DNA of 64,000 bases from Anaerolineales bacterium UBA5195 (lineage in GTDB: Bacteria; Chloroflexota; Anaerolineae; Anaerolineales; Villigracilaceae), in the NCBI GenBank assembly GCA_002412925.1, contig DHVZ01000109.1:29616-93615 (forward strand), in the 5' to 3' direction. Every line of letters starts with the position of its first letter. The stretch's first letter is position 1. A program made the translations under genes and the position numbers. This document shows, piece by piece, positions 13,055 to 21,655 of this stretch. The notes under the pieces were generated by a model. That model saw only the letters and a list, made by a program, of their open reading frames with translations. It made no database searches and had not been told where the DNA came from.

Positions 13055-15148
13055 ATGGACACTCTCACCCGCTATCAAGAACTCAAAGAGCAGCTGAATT
13101 TCCACAGCTATCGTTATCACGTGATGGATAGTCCCATTATCAGTGATGTGGAATATGATCGCCTGCTGGCTGAATTGCACCAGATCGAGGCCGAACACCC
13201 GGATTGGGTCACCCCCGATTCGCCAACCCAGCGTGCCGGGGCGGTCGTTTCGGAGAAGTTCGAAAAAGTCCGCCACCCGAGGCCGATTCTCTCGCTGGCG
13301 AACGCTTTCGGCGCTGACGATGCCCGGGCCTGGTTCGAGCGGATTTGTAAACTGGATGACCGCGTCGAAAAGGCGCAGTTCACCGTGGAGCCGAAAATCG
13401 ACGGGTTGAGCGTTGTTCTCCATTACCGTGAGGGCCTCTTCGTCCAAGGGGCCACGCGCGGCGATGGGGAAGTCGGCGAAGATATCACGGCAAATCTCAG
13501 GACAGTGAAGGCAATTCCATTGAGAATACCGGTACAGCGGGGATCGGGGATCGGGAATCGGAATTTGGGCGATTTACCGTTATTTGGATCCGAAGAAACA
13601 CGAATACCGTCTTACCTGGTCATCCGCGGCGAAGTGTTCATTCCCGATAAGGATTTCGAAGCCCTGAATACCAAACTGGCCGAGGCGGGGGAGAGAACCT
13701 ATCTCAACCCGCGCAATACCGCCGCCGGTTCGCTCCGTCAGCTCGACCCAGCCATTACGGCGACGCGGCCGTTGACCATCCTGGTTTACCAAGTTGTCTA
13801 CTGGGAAGATCAATCACAAAATCACCCAAGCACCAAATTGCCCACTTCCCAATGGGGCTTGCTCAACTGGCTAAAAGAGCTGGGTTTCCCTGTTACCGAT
13901 GTGGCCCAACGTTTCGATACGCTTGATCAAGCAATTGAATACACCGAAACCTGGGACAAAGGCCGCGACAAACTCGGCTATGAGGCCGACGGGATGGTCA
14001 TCAAGCTGGACGACCTGTCACTGGCGGCAGAACTCGGTTTCGTGGGCAAGGATCCGCGCGGGGCGATTGCCTTCAAATTCCCGGCCCGCGAGGTGACCAC
14101 GAAACTTAATGAAATTGGCGTGGCGGTCGGGCGGACGGGCGTCCTGACACCCTTTGCCGTGCTCGAAGCGGTCGAAATCGGTGGGGTGGTTGTCGAACGC
14201 GCGACCCTGCACAATTTCGATTACATCGCCGAAAAGGACATCCGCCCCGGTGACCGGGTGCTGATCAAACGCGCGGGCGAGGTCATCCCGTACGTCATCG
14301 GCCCGGTCGTCGCTGCGCGCAGCGGCGCAGAACAACCTTACTCCCCGCCACAAGCCTGCCCGGCCTGCGGCCAGCCAGTGGAGCATTTCGAAGGCGAGGT
14401 GGCCTGGTACTGCGTCAACGCCGCCTGCCCGGCGCAGTTGGTGCGTAACGTTGAACATTTTGTCTCGAAAGGCGCGATGGACATCAACGGCCTGGGTTAC
14501 AAAATCGTCGAGCGGTTGATTAACGAGGGGTTGGTAAAAGATGTGGCGGATTTATATTTCTTGACCAAGGGGCAGTTGCTTGCGCTGGAAGGTTTCGCCG
14601 AGAAAAAAGCCGATAATCTACTGGGAGCCATTGCCGCCTCGAAAGCCCAGCCGTTAAACCGCGTTATCACCGCCCTCGGGATTCACGGCGTCGGTGAGGT
14701 GGCCGCCGGGGATTTGGCGCGTCATTTCGCCGATTTGGAGGCTCTTGCGCAAGCCAGCGCCACCGATCTACAGTCCCTGGACGGTTTTGGCCCCAACACT
14801 GCCGAGGCGCTGATCGACTGGTTTGCCCGCCCTGCCAACCAGGCTTTGCTCGTCAAACTTAAATCTGCCGGGGTCTGGCCCTCAGGTAGCAACGCATTAC
14901 TCGTTACCCGCCACTCGTCAGCGCTCTCGACCCTGACCTTTGTTGTCACGGGAACCCTGCCAAGCCTTTCCCGCGATGAGGTGAAAGATTTTATCGAGTC
15001 ACACGGCGGCAAAGTGACCGATTCGGTCAGCAAAAAGACCAGCTACCTTGTTTTGGGCGAAAATCCCGGCTCGAAACACGCGAAGGCCGGCGCACTGGGT
15101 GTTCCAGTCATCGACGAAGCAGGGTTGCGGAAACTGGCTGGTGAGTGA
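13055..15148 (+). CDS. ligA: NAD-dependent DNA ligase LigA
   Basis: 697 residues, about 25-30 longer than usual. Domain Ia (HSYRYHVMDSPIISDVEYDRL), adenylation domain with catalytic Lys in VEPKIDGLSVVLHYREG, OB fold (GRTGVLTPFAVLEAVEIGG), zinc finger with four Cys (CPACGQPVEHF ... WYCVNAACPAQ), HhH repeats (GIHGVGEVAAGDLA, LDGFGPNTAEALI) and C-terminal BRCT (LTFVVTGTLPSLSRDEV). Extra length comes from three low-complexity in-frame insertions (features at 13532, 13808, 14885). All catalytic motifs are intact, so the enzyme should be active. Confidence 0.97.
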   Translation: MDTLTRYQELKEQLNFHSYRYHVMDSPIISDVEYDRLLAELHQIEAEHPDWVTPDSPTQRAGAVVSEKFEKVRHPRPILSLANAFGADDARAWFERICKLDDRVEKAQFTVEPKIDGLSVVLHYREGLFVQGATRGDGEVGEDITANLRTVKAIPLRIPVQRGSGIGNRNLGDLPLFGSEETRIPSYLVIRGEVFIPDKDFEALNTKLAEAGERTYLNPRNTAAGSLRQLDPAITATRPLTILVYQVVYWEDQSQNHPSTKLPTSQWGLLNWLKELGFPVTDVAQRFDTLDQAIEYTETWDKGRDKLGYEADGMVIKLDDLSLAAELGFVGKDPRGAIAFKFPAREVTTKLNEIGVAVGRTGVLTPFAVLEAVEIGGVVVERATLHNFDYIAEKDIRPGDRVLIKRAGEVIPYVIGPVVAARSGAEQPYSPPQACPACGQPVEHFEGEVAWYCVNAACPAQLVRNVEHFVSKGAMDINGLGYKIVERLINEGLVKDVADLYFLTKGQLLALEGFAEKKADNLLGAIAASKAQPLNRVITALGIHGVGEVAAGDLARHFADLEALAQASATDLQSLDGFGPNTAEALIDWFARPANQALLVKLKSAGVWPSGSNALLVTRHSSALSTLTFVVTGTLPSLSRDEVKDFIESHGGKVTDSVSKKTSYLVLGENPGSKHAKAGALGVPVIDEAGLRKLAGE
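13532..13605 (+). repeat. In-frame repeat insertion 1 in ligA
   Basis: Tandem ggatcgg/ggaatcgg units (about 13539-13563) plus flanking sequence encode RGSGIGNRNLGDLPLFGSEE between the conserved IPLRI and LVIRGEVF of the adenylation domain, where typical ligases have only a few residues. Boundaries are approximate. Confidence 0.65.
13808..13850 (+). repeat. In-frame repeat insertion 2 in ligA
   Basis: caaaatcaccca/agcaccaaattgccca simple-repeat sequence encodes DQSQNHPSTKLPTSQ in the loop before WGLLNWLKELGFPV. The same accaaatcaccaaatc unit occurs upstream of the histidine kinase (8697-8712). Confidence 0.6.
14885..14928 (+). repeat. In-frame repeat insertion 3 in ligA
   Basis: actcgttacccgccactcgtca-type repeats encode SNALLVTRHSSALS in the linker between the HhH domain and the BRCT domain. 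A related cactcgtcactcatcac unit is inside the oxidoreductase gene at 39583-39607. Confidence 0.6.
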
Positions 15149-15195
15149 GCGTCAGCCAGTAGATAAGCTAACAGAGCCTGGCAAAACCTTTCGCG

Positions 15196-15963
15196 CTATC
15201 CCCGCCAAAAGTATATGCCCGCCACCACCACCCCAATCGTCACTACCAGCCAGCGCAATCTGGCTGGTTTGATTTTCCCGGCCAGCCGCCCGCCCAGCCA
15301 GCCGCCAAGCAGGGCACAAACCGCCATGACCAGCACGACATTCCAAACCACTTTTCCTGAAAACAGGAAGAAGACCGCCGCAGCCAGATTAACGCTAAAA
15401 GCCACGCCCTGCTTGAGCGCATTCAGTTTGGTGAGCGATTCATCCAGGGTCAGCCCAAGAGCAGCCAGGACGATGACGCTCAGGCCTGCGCCAAAATACC
15501 CTCCATAGATGGCCGCCAGCCCAATCGGGAGGCTGCTCCACAACTCAGAAACCTGGCCGCCACCATGTTTTGCAGCCCGGCGCAGCAAAAAAGCCCTGAC
15601 GGGATCTTGCACGGCCAGTAAAAGTGAAGCCAGCAAAATCAGGAATGGCACAATCTGGCGAAAGACCTTTTCACCGGTGTTCAAGAGCAAGATTCCACCC
15701 AACAAGCCGCCAACCACACTGGCCGGGAGGATAAACCACAGGCGTTTGGCCTGGACCTTCAAATCAGCCCATTGCGCCAGCGTGCCGCCCAGGTAACCGG
15801 GAAGCAAGGCAACCGTATTGGTCACATTCGCCATCACAGCCGGGATTCCCACTGCTGTTAGAACGGGGAAAGTAATTAGGGTGCCGCCGCCCGCCAGGGC
15901 ATTAATGGCCCCGGCCACCAGGGCCGCCAGGGCAATCCAGAGATAATCGAAACCTGAGAGCAT
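15196..15963 (-). CDS. TauE/SafE family membrane exporter
   Basis: 255 residues from MLSGFDYLWIAL with about eight hydrophobic segments. The N-terminal half has the family motif GAINALAGGGTLITFPVLTA, repeated in the second half as GGYFGAGLSVIVLAALGL. Members export sulfite, sulfoacetate or related anions; the substrate here is unknown. A longer frame would prepend polar sequence upstream of the first TM and was rejected. It follows feoC by about 100 bases on the same strand. Confidence 0.88.
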   Translation of the reverse strand: MLSGFDYLWIALAALVAGAINALAGGGTLITFPVLTAVGIPAVMANVTNTVALLPGYLGGTLAQWADLKVQAKRLWFILPASVVGGLLGGILLLNTGEKVFRQIVPFLILLASLLLAVQDPVRAFLLRRAAKHGGGQVSELWSSLPIGLAAIYGGYFGAGLSVIVLAALGLTLDESLTKLNALKQGVAFSVNLAAAVFFLFSGKVVWNVVLVMAVCALLGGWLGGRLAGKIKPARLRWLVVTIGVVVAGIYFWRG

Positions 15964-16060
15964 GTTGTCATCCTTTGCGCAGTTTTGTGCAAGGATACTA
16001 TGAAATGACCCGCCAACCAATAGCGAAGGGCTTGCAAAAGAATAAAAACCGGCTTTTGAT

Positions 16061-16300
16061 TTACTCCTGGTATTGCCAGATCTGCACCCCGGCGCGTTTC
16101 TTTTGCGGGTCACAGCTTTGCTTTAGCCCGCAGCTCCCACAACCATCGTCGCAGGTTTCGTAGGCGCGCAACATCCCAGCGCGGCGTAAATGTTCCAGCA
16201 TGGCTTCAACCATCTGCAGGGAGGTTCCCAGGCGCACGGCCAGCGTTGAGGCTTCGAGTGTCCCACCCGCGCGGATTGCTACCATTAATTGTTCGAGCAT
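16061..16300 (-). CDS. feoC: FeoC-like protein
   Basis: 79 residues from MLEQLMVAIRAGGTLE. An N-terminal winged-helix-like region (TLAVRLGTSLQMVEAMLEHLRRAGML) is followed by a cysteine cluster CDDGCGSCGLKQSC that could hold an Fe-S cluster, as in FeoC. The gene follows feoB but is separated by a 160-bp repeat element, so its co-transcription with feoAB is uncertain. Confidence 0.8.
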   Translation of the reverse strand: MLEQLMVAIRAGGTLEASTLAVRLGTSLQMVEAMLEHLRRAGMLRAYETCDDGCGSCGLKQSCDPQKKRAGVQIWQYQE

Positions 16301-16320
16301 ATTTTTCTCTCTACTCTGGT

Positions 16321-16480
16321 GGTTGAGTAGCCCGACACGGTAGTGGAGGGCGTATCGAAACCACATAGATGAATATTTTAGCAAGCTGTTGGTTTCGACA
16401 CTTACCCCTGTGGTAAGTGCAGGTATCGAAATCGGCGATTCCGGGTTTCGATACGCCGAAAGGGCATCGACTACTCAACC
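16321..16480. mobile_element. MITE-like element with imperfect ~40-bp terminal inverted repeats
   Basis: Left end GGTTGAGTAGCCCGACACGG...CGTATCGAAACC (16321-16362) and right end GGTTTCGATACGCC...CGACTACTCAACC (16444-16480) are inverted copies sharing GGTTGAGTAG and GGCGTATCGAAACC. The inside has no ORF but further small repeats of ggtttcgacac/ggtatcgaaatc. It separates feoB from feoC. Probably non-autonomous; no clear target duplication seen. Confidence 0.75.
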
Positions 16481-16491
16481 CTCGTAAGCGT

Positions 16492-18534
16492 TCACAATCC
16501 AAACGCCAGCGCCAAATGATAAACGCCGCTCCCAGCCGCGATCGACATCGCCAGGAACAAGCCCAGGTTCAGAAAGGTCCAGCGCCAGGAATTGGTTTCC
16601 TGTTTGATAACCGCCACTGTTGCCAGGCACGGGATAAAGAGCATCGTCACCACTAGGAACGAGAGCGCCGAAGCCATCGAGAAAGTCGCCGCCAGGGCTG
16701 CCGCCAGCCCGGCTTCTTCCGCGCTGCCAAACAGGACACCCAGCGTTGCGATTGCGTTCTCCTTGGCCGGGAAAGTCGTCAGCAGGGCCACCGTCAGCCG
16801 CCAGTCAAAACCCATCAGGCGGCCCACTGGCTCGAAAAACTTGCCAAACTGCGCCAGGTAACTGGTCTCCAAATCGCCGCTTGGTAGATACGAAAGCGCC
16901 CAGATTACCACTGAAATCGCCAGGATCGTCGTCCCAGCCTTCTGGATAAAAGAGAGCGCCCGCTGCCAGACGAGCAGGCCAACCGTTCGCCAGTTGGGGA
17001 GGTGGTAGAGCGGCATTTCCATGATAAAAGCCGAGCGCTCGCCCTTGAAAATCACCCGGTTGAGCAGCGTTCCGAGCAGCACCAGCGCCACCAGCGACAT
17101 CAGCACCAACCCCCAGGTGACCGGCAAGGCATAAGCGCCAAAAAAGGCCGGGGCCAGGAAGGCAATAACCGCCATCCGGGCGGTACAGGGCACAAGCGGC
17201 GCAATCAAAATTGTCAGCAGGCGAGCCGGCCACGAGTCGATCACACGCGTACCCATGATCGACGGCACGTTACAGCCAAATCCCAGGAATAAGGGCAAAA
17301 ACGACTTCCCGTGTAGTCCCATCAGGTGCATCAGGTTGTCCATCACGTAGGCCGCACGCGCCATATACCCCACGTCTTCGAGCAGGCCAAAGGCCGCAAA
17401 GAAAATCATCAGAATCGGCAAAAAGGTCAACACCGAGCCGACGCCGCCAATCACGCCATCCACCAGCAGGCCGCGGAGCCAATCTGGCGCGCCTGCCAGC
17501 CCATCGGTGGCCCAAACCGAGAGCCGCGAGACAATTTCAACATCCAGCCAGGCTTGCAACGGTGCGCCAATCGTAAACGTCAGCCCAAAGACCGCGCCCA
17601 AAATTGCAGCCAGCACCAACAGACCCCAAACCGGGTGCGCCGCCCAGCGGTCGATCCGCTCGGTCAAACTGATTTGTCCCAGCCGGGGGCGCGCCACCGC
17701 CGCACGCACCAGCCGTCCAATCCACTCGTAGCGGCCTGAGGCCACCGCCAGCATGGCATCATCGTGTTGGATCAAAATTCCATGCACGGCCTGCCAGGTC
17801 TCAACGGGCAGGGCCGCCTGCATGGTGCGCGTCACTTCTGCGTCGCCTTCGAGGAGCTTGAGCGCAATCCACTCAGGCGGATAGGGCGCGGGAACTTCGT
17901 TAAGAATAATCTTCAGGAGTTGATCAAGCGCATCGCGATGGTCCGGGCGGATTTCCGGTAAACGGGGCGAATTCGAGCGTTGCCTATCGAGTGTTTCGCG
18001 GACAACGCGCAGGAGCTCGCGCACCCCGAGAGCCTTGGTCGCCGTGATGGGGACGATCGGTATCCCCAGTGCGGCTTCCAGTATCCCCGCTTCGACGGTT
18101 AATCCCTCCTGAACCGCGACATCCATCATATTGAGCGCCACGACCAGCGGCACCGGCAGGCAGACCAATTCTGAAACAAGATACAGGCTGCGTTCCAGGT
18201 TGGCCGCGCTGACGACCGCCACGACCACATCTGGCGCTTCGCGCAGGATAAATTCCCGGGCAATGACTTCCTCCGGGGAATTCGCCGTCAAGCTGTAGGT
18301 GCCGGGCAAATCCACCAGGTTGTATTCGCGTCCCTCCATCAAAAAATTGCCTTCTCGCCGCTCAACCGTTTTTCCCGGCCAGTTGCCCACATGCTGGTTC
18401 AAACCGGTTAACAGGTTAAACAGGGTTGATTTGCCCATGTTGGGTTGCCCTGCCAGCGCAATCATCGGGGTTTTTCGCCCGCTGACATCGACACGCCTGG
18501 CAGGGGTTTCAACGACAGGATGACATTCACTCAT
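16492..18534 (-). CDS. feoB: Ferrous iron transporter FeoB
   Basis: 680 residues. N-terminal G domain: G1 AGQPNMGKSTLFNLLTG (about 28-44), G2/G3 VERREG...VDLPGTYSL, G4 ALNMMDVA, then the GDI-like region, followed by two Gate domains with about 10-11 TM helices (e.g. GFGCNVPSIMGTRV and FIPCLATVAVI). It drives GTP-linked Fe(II) uptake. The start overlaps the feoA stop by 4 bases (ATGA). Length is slightly below E. coli FeoB. Confidence 0.96.
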   Translation of the reverse strand: MSECHPVVETPARRVDVSGRKTPMIALAGQPNMGKSTLFNLLTGLNQHVGNWPGKTVERREGNFLMEGREYNLVDLPGTYSLTANSPEEVIAREFILREAPDVVVAVVSAANLERSLYLVSELVCLPVPLVVALNMMDVAVQEGLTVEAGILEAALGIPIVPITATKALGVRELLRVVRETLDRQRSNSPRLPEIRPDHRDALDQLLKIILNEVPAPYPPEWIALKLLEGDAEVTRTMQAALPVETWQAVHGILIQHDDAMLAVASGRYEWIGRLVRAAVARPRLGQISLTERIDRWAAHPVWGLLVLAAILGAVFGLTFTIGAPLQAWLDVEIVSRLSVWATDGLAGAPDWLRGLLVDGVIGGVGSVLTFLPILMIFFAAFGLLEDVGYMARAAYVMDNLMHLMGLHGKSFLPLFLGFGCNVPSIMGTRVIDSWPARLLTILIAPLVPCTARMAVIAFLAPAFFGAYALPVTWGLVLMSLVALVLLGTLLNRVIFKGERSAFIMEMPLYHLPNWRTVGLLVWQRALSFIQKAGTTILAISVVIWALSYLPSGDLETSYLAQFGKFFEPVGRLMGFDWRLTVALLTTFPAKENAIATLGVLFGSAEEAGLAAALAATFSMASALSFLVVTMLFIPCLATVAVIKQETNSWRWTFLNLGLFLAMSIAAGSGVYHLALAFGL

Positions 18535-18764
18535 TTGTGGTTCCGCTCAACAACAATTTTGGCAGCTTCGCCGCGCCCAAGGGCCACGCGCGTCCCCCGC
18601 ACGGTAACAATCAACGGACCGCGCCCAAAGTTTTGAGTCATTTGCACCTCGGCGCCGGGCGTAAAGCCGAGCGAAGTCAGCCGCCCTGCGATCCCGCGCC
18701 CCCCGCAGAACGAGAGAATCACAGCATTTTCACCAGTGGGCATTTCATCTAATGGAGAAGTCAT
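18531..18764 (-). CDS. feoA: FeoA, ferrous iron transport accessory protein
   Basis: 77 residues from MTSPLDEMPTGENAVI; an SH3-like fold with GIAGRLTSLGFTPGAEVQM and ALGRGEAAKIVVER, the FeoA signature. AAGGAAA precedes this ATG; the frame extends 17 codons upstream without a site. First gene of feoA-feoB. The intergenic region toward the divergent dtxR-like gene has DtxR-type dyads. Confidence 0.93.
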   Translation of the reverse strand: MTSPLDEMPTGENAVILSFCGGRGIAGRLTSLGFTPGAEVQMTQNFGRGPLIVTVRGTRVALGRGEAAKIVVERNHK

Positions 18765-18849
18765 GTTGGTTTCCTTTGAAGTTTGCATTGTAGAAGCAGA
18801 GTTGCCACTCTCCACATTCTTGATATAATAAGAATGACAACAAAATTTG

Positions 18850-18878
18850 TTAGCATATACTAATTCGCATTATTAGTA
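18850..18878. promoter_or_regulatory. Probable DtxR/IdeR-type operator between feoA and regulator
   Basis: Two overlapping dyads in the divergent AT-rich region: TTAG-N6-CTAA (18850-18863) and TACTAAT-N7-ATTAGTA (18858-18878). They resemble TTAGG..CCTAA boxes of iron/manganese repressors. Position between feoAB and the DtxR gene supports this; binding is inferred. Confidence 0.6.
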
Positions 18879-18932
18879 TAATTCATTATGACAGTTTAAA
18901 CCATATCAAATGTCATCTTTTCAGGCGGAAGA

Positions 18933-19592
18933 ATGGAACAAATCAAACCCAGCCAAACAATTGAAGATTATCTCTCCCTGTTCTATGTTTTGGAGCGGGA
19001 TGACGAGCCGGTGATCGGCGCGCGGCTGGCCGAACTGCTGGGCGTCAGCGCGCCGACCGTGACCAACACTCTTAAACGCATGGCGCGCGATGGACTGATT
19101 ACGATGAACGAGAACGGAACGCACCTGACCGAACAGGGCTGGCAATTGGCGCGGGATGTGATGCGCCGCCACATGTTGATGGAATGGATGATGCTGAAGA
19201 TGCTGCCCTGGTCGAAGCTGCACGGCGAGGCCCATAGCCTGGAACACGCCATTTCCCCCGAAGCCGAAGCTGCCATTTACGAAGAACTGGGTCGCCCGCA
19301 GACCTGTCCACATGGCAACCCGCTTCCCGGTTTTGAAGAAGCCGTTGCCGAGTGGGTTCCGCTGACCCAGATCCCCAGCGGGGCAGTTGTCACCATCCGG
19401 CGTATTCATGAACTGGCTGAAGAAAACCGGGAGCTTCTGGCGTTTCTCGAAGAGAAAGGGATCCTGCCCCGTGTTCAGGTTACGCAGGGCGAAATCCTGC
19501 CGTTTAACCAGACCATCACCATCCTGGTCAAAGACCAGCCGGTGACCCTGGGATTTGCCGTGGCAAAATATATCTTTGTGGAAACTGATTAG
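18933..19592 (+). CDS. DtxR/MntR family metal-dependent repressor
   Basis: 219 residues. N-terminal winged helix (SQTIEDYLSLFYVLERDDEP, then VSAPTVTNTLKRMARDGLI), dimerisation/metal region with the H and E ligands in KLHGEAHSLEHAISPEAE and CPHGNPLPGF, and a C-terminal SH3-like FeoA-type domain (residues about 145-219). The divergent feoABC neighbour implies Fe(II)-dependent repression of iron uptake. Starts GGCGGAAGAATGG with a weak SD. Confidence 0.92.
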   Translation: MEQIKPSQTIEDYLSLFYVLERDDEPVIGARLAELLGVSAPTVTNTLKRMARDGLITMNENGTHLTEQGWQLARDVMRRHMLMEWMMLKMLPWSKLHGEAHSLEHAISPEAEAAIYEELGRPQTCPHGNPLPGFEEAVAEWVPLTQIPSGAVVTIRRIHELAEENRELLAFLEEKGILPRVQVTQGEILPFNQTITILVKDQPVTLGFAVAKYIFVETD

Positions 19593-19617
19593 CCAGTCCC
19601 GCAACCTTCATACCAGT

Positions 19618-19671
19618 CGCGGTCACAAATTGCGCTTTTTCTGGAGCAGGAATGCGCAATCTGTGACCGCG
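19618..19671. repeat. Long intergenic stem-loop downstream of dtxR-like gene
   Basis: 18-bp stem with one mismatch: cgcggtcacaaattgcgc (19618-19635) pairs with gcgcaatctgtgaccgcg (19654-19671) around an 18-base loop. No U-tract on either side. It could be a transcript-end structure between the convergent dtxR-like and pepD genes, or a palindromic repeat. Confidence 0.55.
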
Positions 19672-19784
19672 AATATAACAGGAATCTCCGCGAGGACAAT
19701 TCCGATGATGACTCCCAGCCCGGCATACTTTTCCGCTTGCTTTTTGACTTTCCCATGCCTGGCGTGAACCCGCCGAGGGGGCTT

Positions 19785-21215
19785 TTACTGATAGGCCTGC
19801 AAAAACGTCACCAGGTAGCGCCAGACCCGCCCAACAGACGGGATATACAGCCTTTCGGCAGGCGAGTGCGGGTTTTCAATGGTTACACCCAAAGAGATCA
19901 TCTCCATATTGCCGTAGATTGCGCCAATGATGCCGCATTCCAATCCGGCATGGATCATTTCGACCTTCGGCGCTTTGCCAAACAATGCCTGGTAGGTATC
20001 CACGCTGCGCTGAAGCAGGACAGATTTGGTGTCCGGCTGCCAGGCCGGGTAGCCTTCACTGTTGTCGACTTCCGCCCCGGCCAGCAGGGCGATGGCTGAA
20101 ATGCGCTCGGTCAATTCATCGCGCCGCGTCATCACCGAACTACGCTGGCTGGTAACCACCTTCAGGGCCTCTGCGTCGATCTCGATCCGCGCCAGATTGT
20201 TGGAGGTTTCGACAAAACCCTCCACGCTGGCCGACATCTCGGCAACGCCGTGCGGCAGGGCCATCAACAGGTGGATGACTTTATCGGTATCAGACACGAT
20301 TGTGGCGCGCCCCGCTTCGACGGGGGTCAGCGTCAGCGTGATTCCGCTTTCGGTGGCAGAATACTCATCGTTCAGAACCGACTCAAACTCCCGGACAGCC
20401 TGCTGAATGGCCGGGAGTTTTTCCGCGTCACAGGCAAACGAAACCTCGGCCCCGCGCGAAATGGCATTGTGCGCCGTCCCGCCATCGAGATCCATCAGCG
20501 CCAGCGGCGTGACTTTGCGGAGGTGCGCCAGCGTGCGCGAAAGCAGTTTGTTGGCGCTGGCGCGATGTTTGTGGATGTCGATGCCTGAATGACCGCCCTG
20601 TAGTCCGCTAATCTTCAGGTGGAAGGCCGCTTTCAGGGCGGGATTCTCAAACGTTAACGGCAGGCGGATACGGGTCTTCATGCCGCCCGCGCAGCCGATG
20701 ACGAAGCTACCCTCCTCCTCCGAATCCAGGTTGACCAGGATCTTCCCCCGGATGAATCCCGGCTGCAGGTGATTGGCCCCGCCGATGCCAACTTCCTCCT
20801 CGACGGTAAAAAGCAGCTCAAGGGCCGGGTGCGCCACGGATTCATCTTCCGCCAGGGCCAGGGCCAGCGCGAGGGCCATGCCGTTATCCGCGCCAAGCGT
20901 GGTGCGATCGGCATGCAGCCAATCCCCCTCCACAATACAGCGGATTGGGTCCTTGAGAAAATCGTGCGGCGAATCAGGGGTTTTCTCGCAGACCATGTCC
21001 ATATGCCCCTGCAAGACAATCACCGGGCCCGATTCATAGCCAGGCGTAGCCGGGACGCGGATGACCAGGTTCCCGTCTGCATCGCTTTCCCAGGGGAAAC
21101 CGTGCGCTGCGGCGCGCTCTTGCAGCCAGAGCGAAATTTTGGCCTCGCGCCCGCTCCCGCGAGGAACGGCGGAAAGTTGTTCGAAAATATTCAAGACCTT
21201 CTGGGTTGCATCCAT
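19785..21215 (-). CDS. pepD: Aminoacyl-histidine dipeptidase (cytosol non-specific dipeptidase, M20)
   Basis: 476 residues. M20 metal-binding motifs: H and D in VLQGHMDMVCEK, D in TLGADNGMALALALA, EE in LFTVEEEVGIGGANHL, D in LVNLDSEEEG, and a late H in ENPHSPAERLYI. The lid/dimer domain contains GLQGGHSGIDIHKHRASANKLL. It splits Xaa-His and other dipeptides in the cytosol. Single-gene unit. Confidence 0.95.
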   Translation of the reverse strand: MDATQKVLNIFEQLSAVPRGSGREAKISLWLQERAAAHGFPWESDADGNLVIRVPATPGYESGPVIVLQGHMDMVCEKTPDSPHDFLKDPIRCIVEGDWLHADRTTLGADNGMALALALALAEDESVAHPALELLFTVEEEVGIGGANHLQPGFIRGKILVNLDSEEEGSFVIGCAGGMKTRIRLPLTFENPALKAAFHLKISGLQGGHSGIDIHKHRASANKLLSRTLAHLRKVTPLALMDLDGGTAHNAISRGAEVSFACDAEKLPAIQQAVREFESVLNDEYSATESGITLTLTPVEAGRATIVSDTDKVIHLLMALPHGVAEMSASVEGFVETSNNLARIEIDAEALKVVTSQRSSVMTRRDELTERISAIALLAGAEVDNSEGYPAWQPDTKSVLLQRSVDTYQALFGKAPKVEMIHAGLECGIIGAIYGNMEMISLGVTIENPHSPAERLYIPSVGRVWRYLVTFLQAYQ

Positions 21216-21476
21216 GAATGAATTACCTTTGTGGAAAGTTGAATTGAACTTTAGTTTCTGCTAAATATGAGAAGTTCGACAACATCAGATTAGACGATTG
21301 CTCTTTGGCAAAATAAAGAACATGGAGAAAAAAAGAGTTCACAAACTGGGACTACCGCTGGAAGAGTTTGCAAAGCTTGGCGAGCGGCTGGCTTCATTTT
21401 ACCAAGTTTTGGGCGTTATTTTCGTACCCAAACCAAGATACCAGCGAATAAGCGCCATGTGTAAAAAGTATTTAAC
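21216..21476. other. Degraded intergenic patch
   Basis: No confident gene. A short plus-strand frame beginning ATGGAGAAAAAAAGAG near 21322 reads LPLEEFAKLGERLASFYQ then KPRYQRISAMCKKYL; it faintly resembles the N-terminus of some transposases, but that cannot be supported. The patch is lower in GC than its surroundings and precedes a nested repeat and an hsdS remnant. Confidence 0.35.
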
Positions 21477-21624
21477 CCAAGTTGCTACCTTTGCATCGAT
21501 CAGGAAGATTTTAGGCCAAAAACCCTCACCCTGCCCTCTCCCAACAGGAGAGGGGGAAATCGTCTAGGCAAAAAACCATCAAAATTGGGGTGAGGGCGTT
21601 TTTCCCTTCAAGGTAGCAACTTGG
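21477..21624. repeat. Nested inverted repeat element (148 bp)
   Basis: Outer arms CCAAGTTGCTACCTT (21477-21491) and AAGGTAGCAACTTGG (21610-21624) are perfect. Inside, aaaaaccctcaccc...ggggtgagggcgttttt form a second pair enclosing ccctctcccaacaggagaggg. The CCCTCACC/CCCTCTCC module recurs inside the hydroxyproline epimerase gene, in the GT4 gene and before the biotin-carrier gene, so this is a multi-copy family with an extra outer layer here. Confidence 0.75.
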
Positions 21625-21655
21625 ATTATTTATCAGGAAATTCTAAAGCAGATTA

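Noticed and set aside
12374..13447. Long minus-strand frame extending the DUF4232 lipoprotein gene upstream across ligA
   Set aside because: The signal peptide and lipobox at MTKRLLLITLL fix the start at 12925; the extension is antisense to ligA.
21298..21567. ORF with QKPSPCPLPTGEGEIV end near the hsdS remnant
   Set aside because: C-terminal half is repeat sequence; no convincing protein family.
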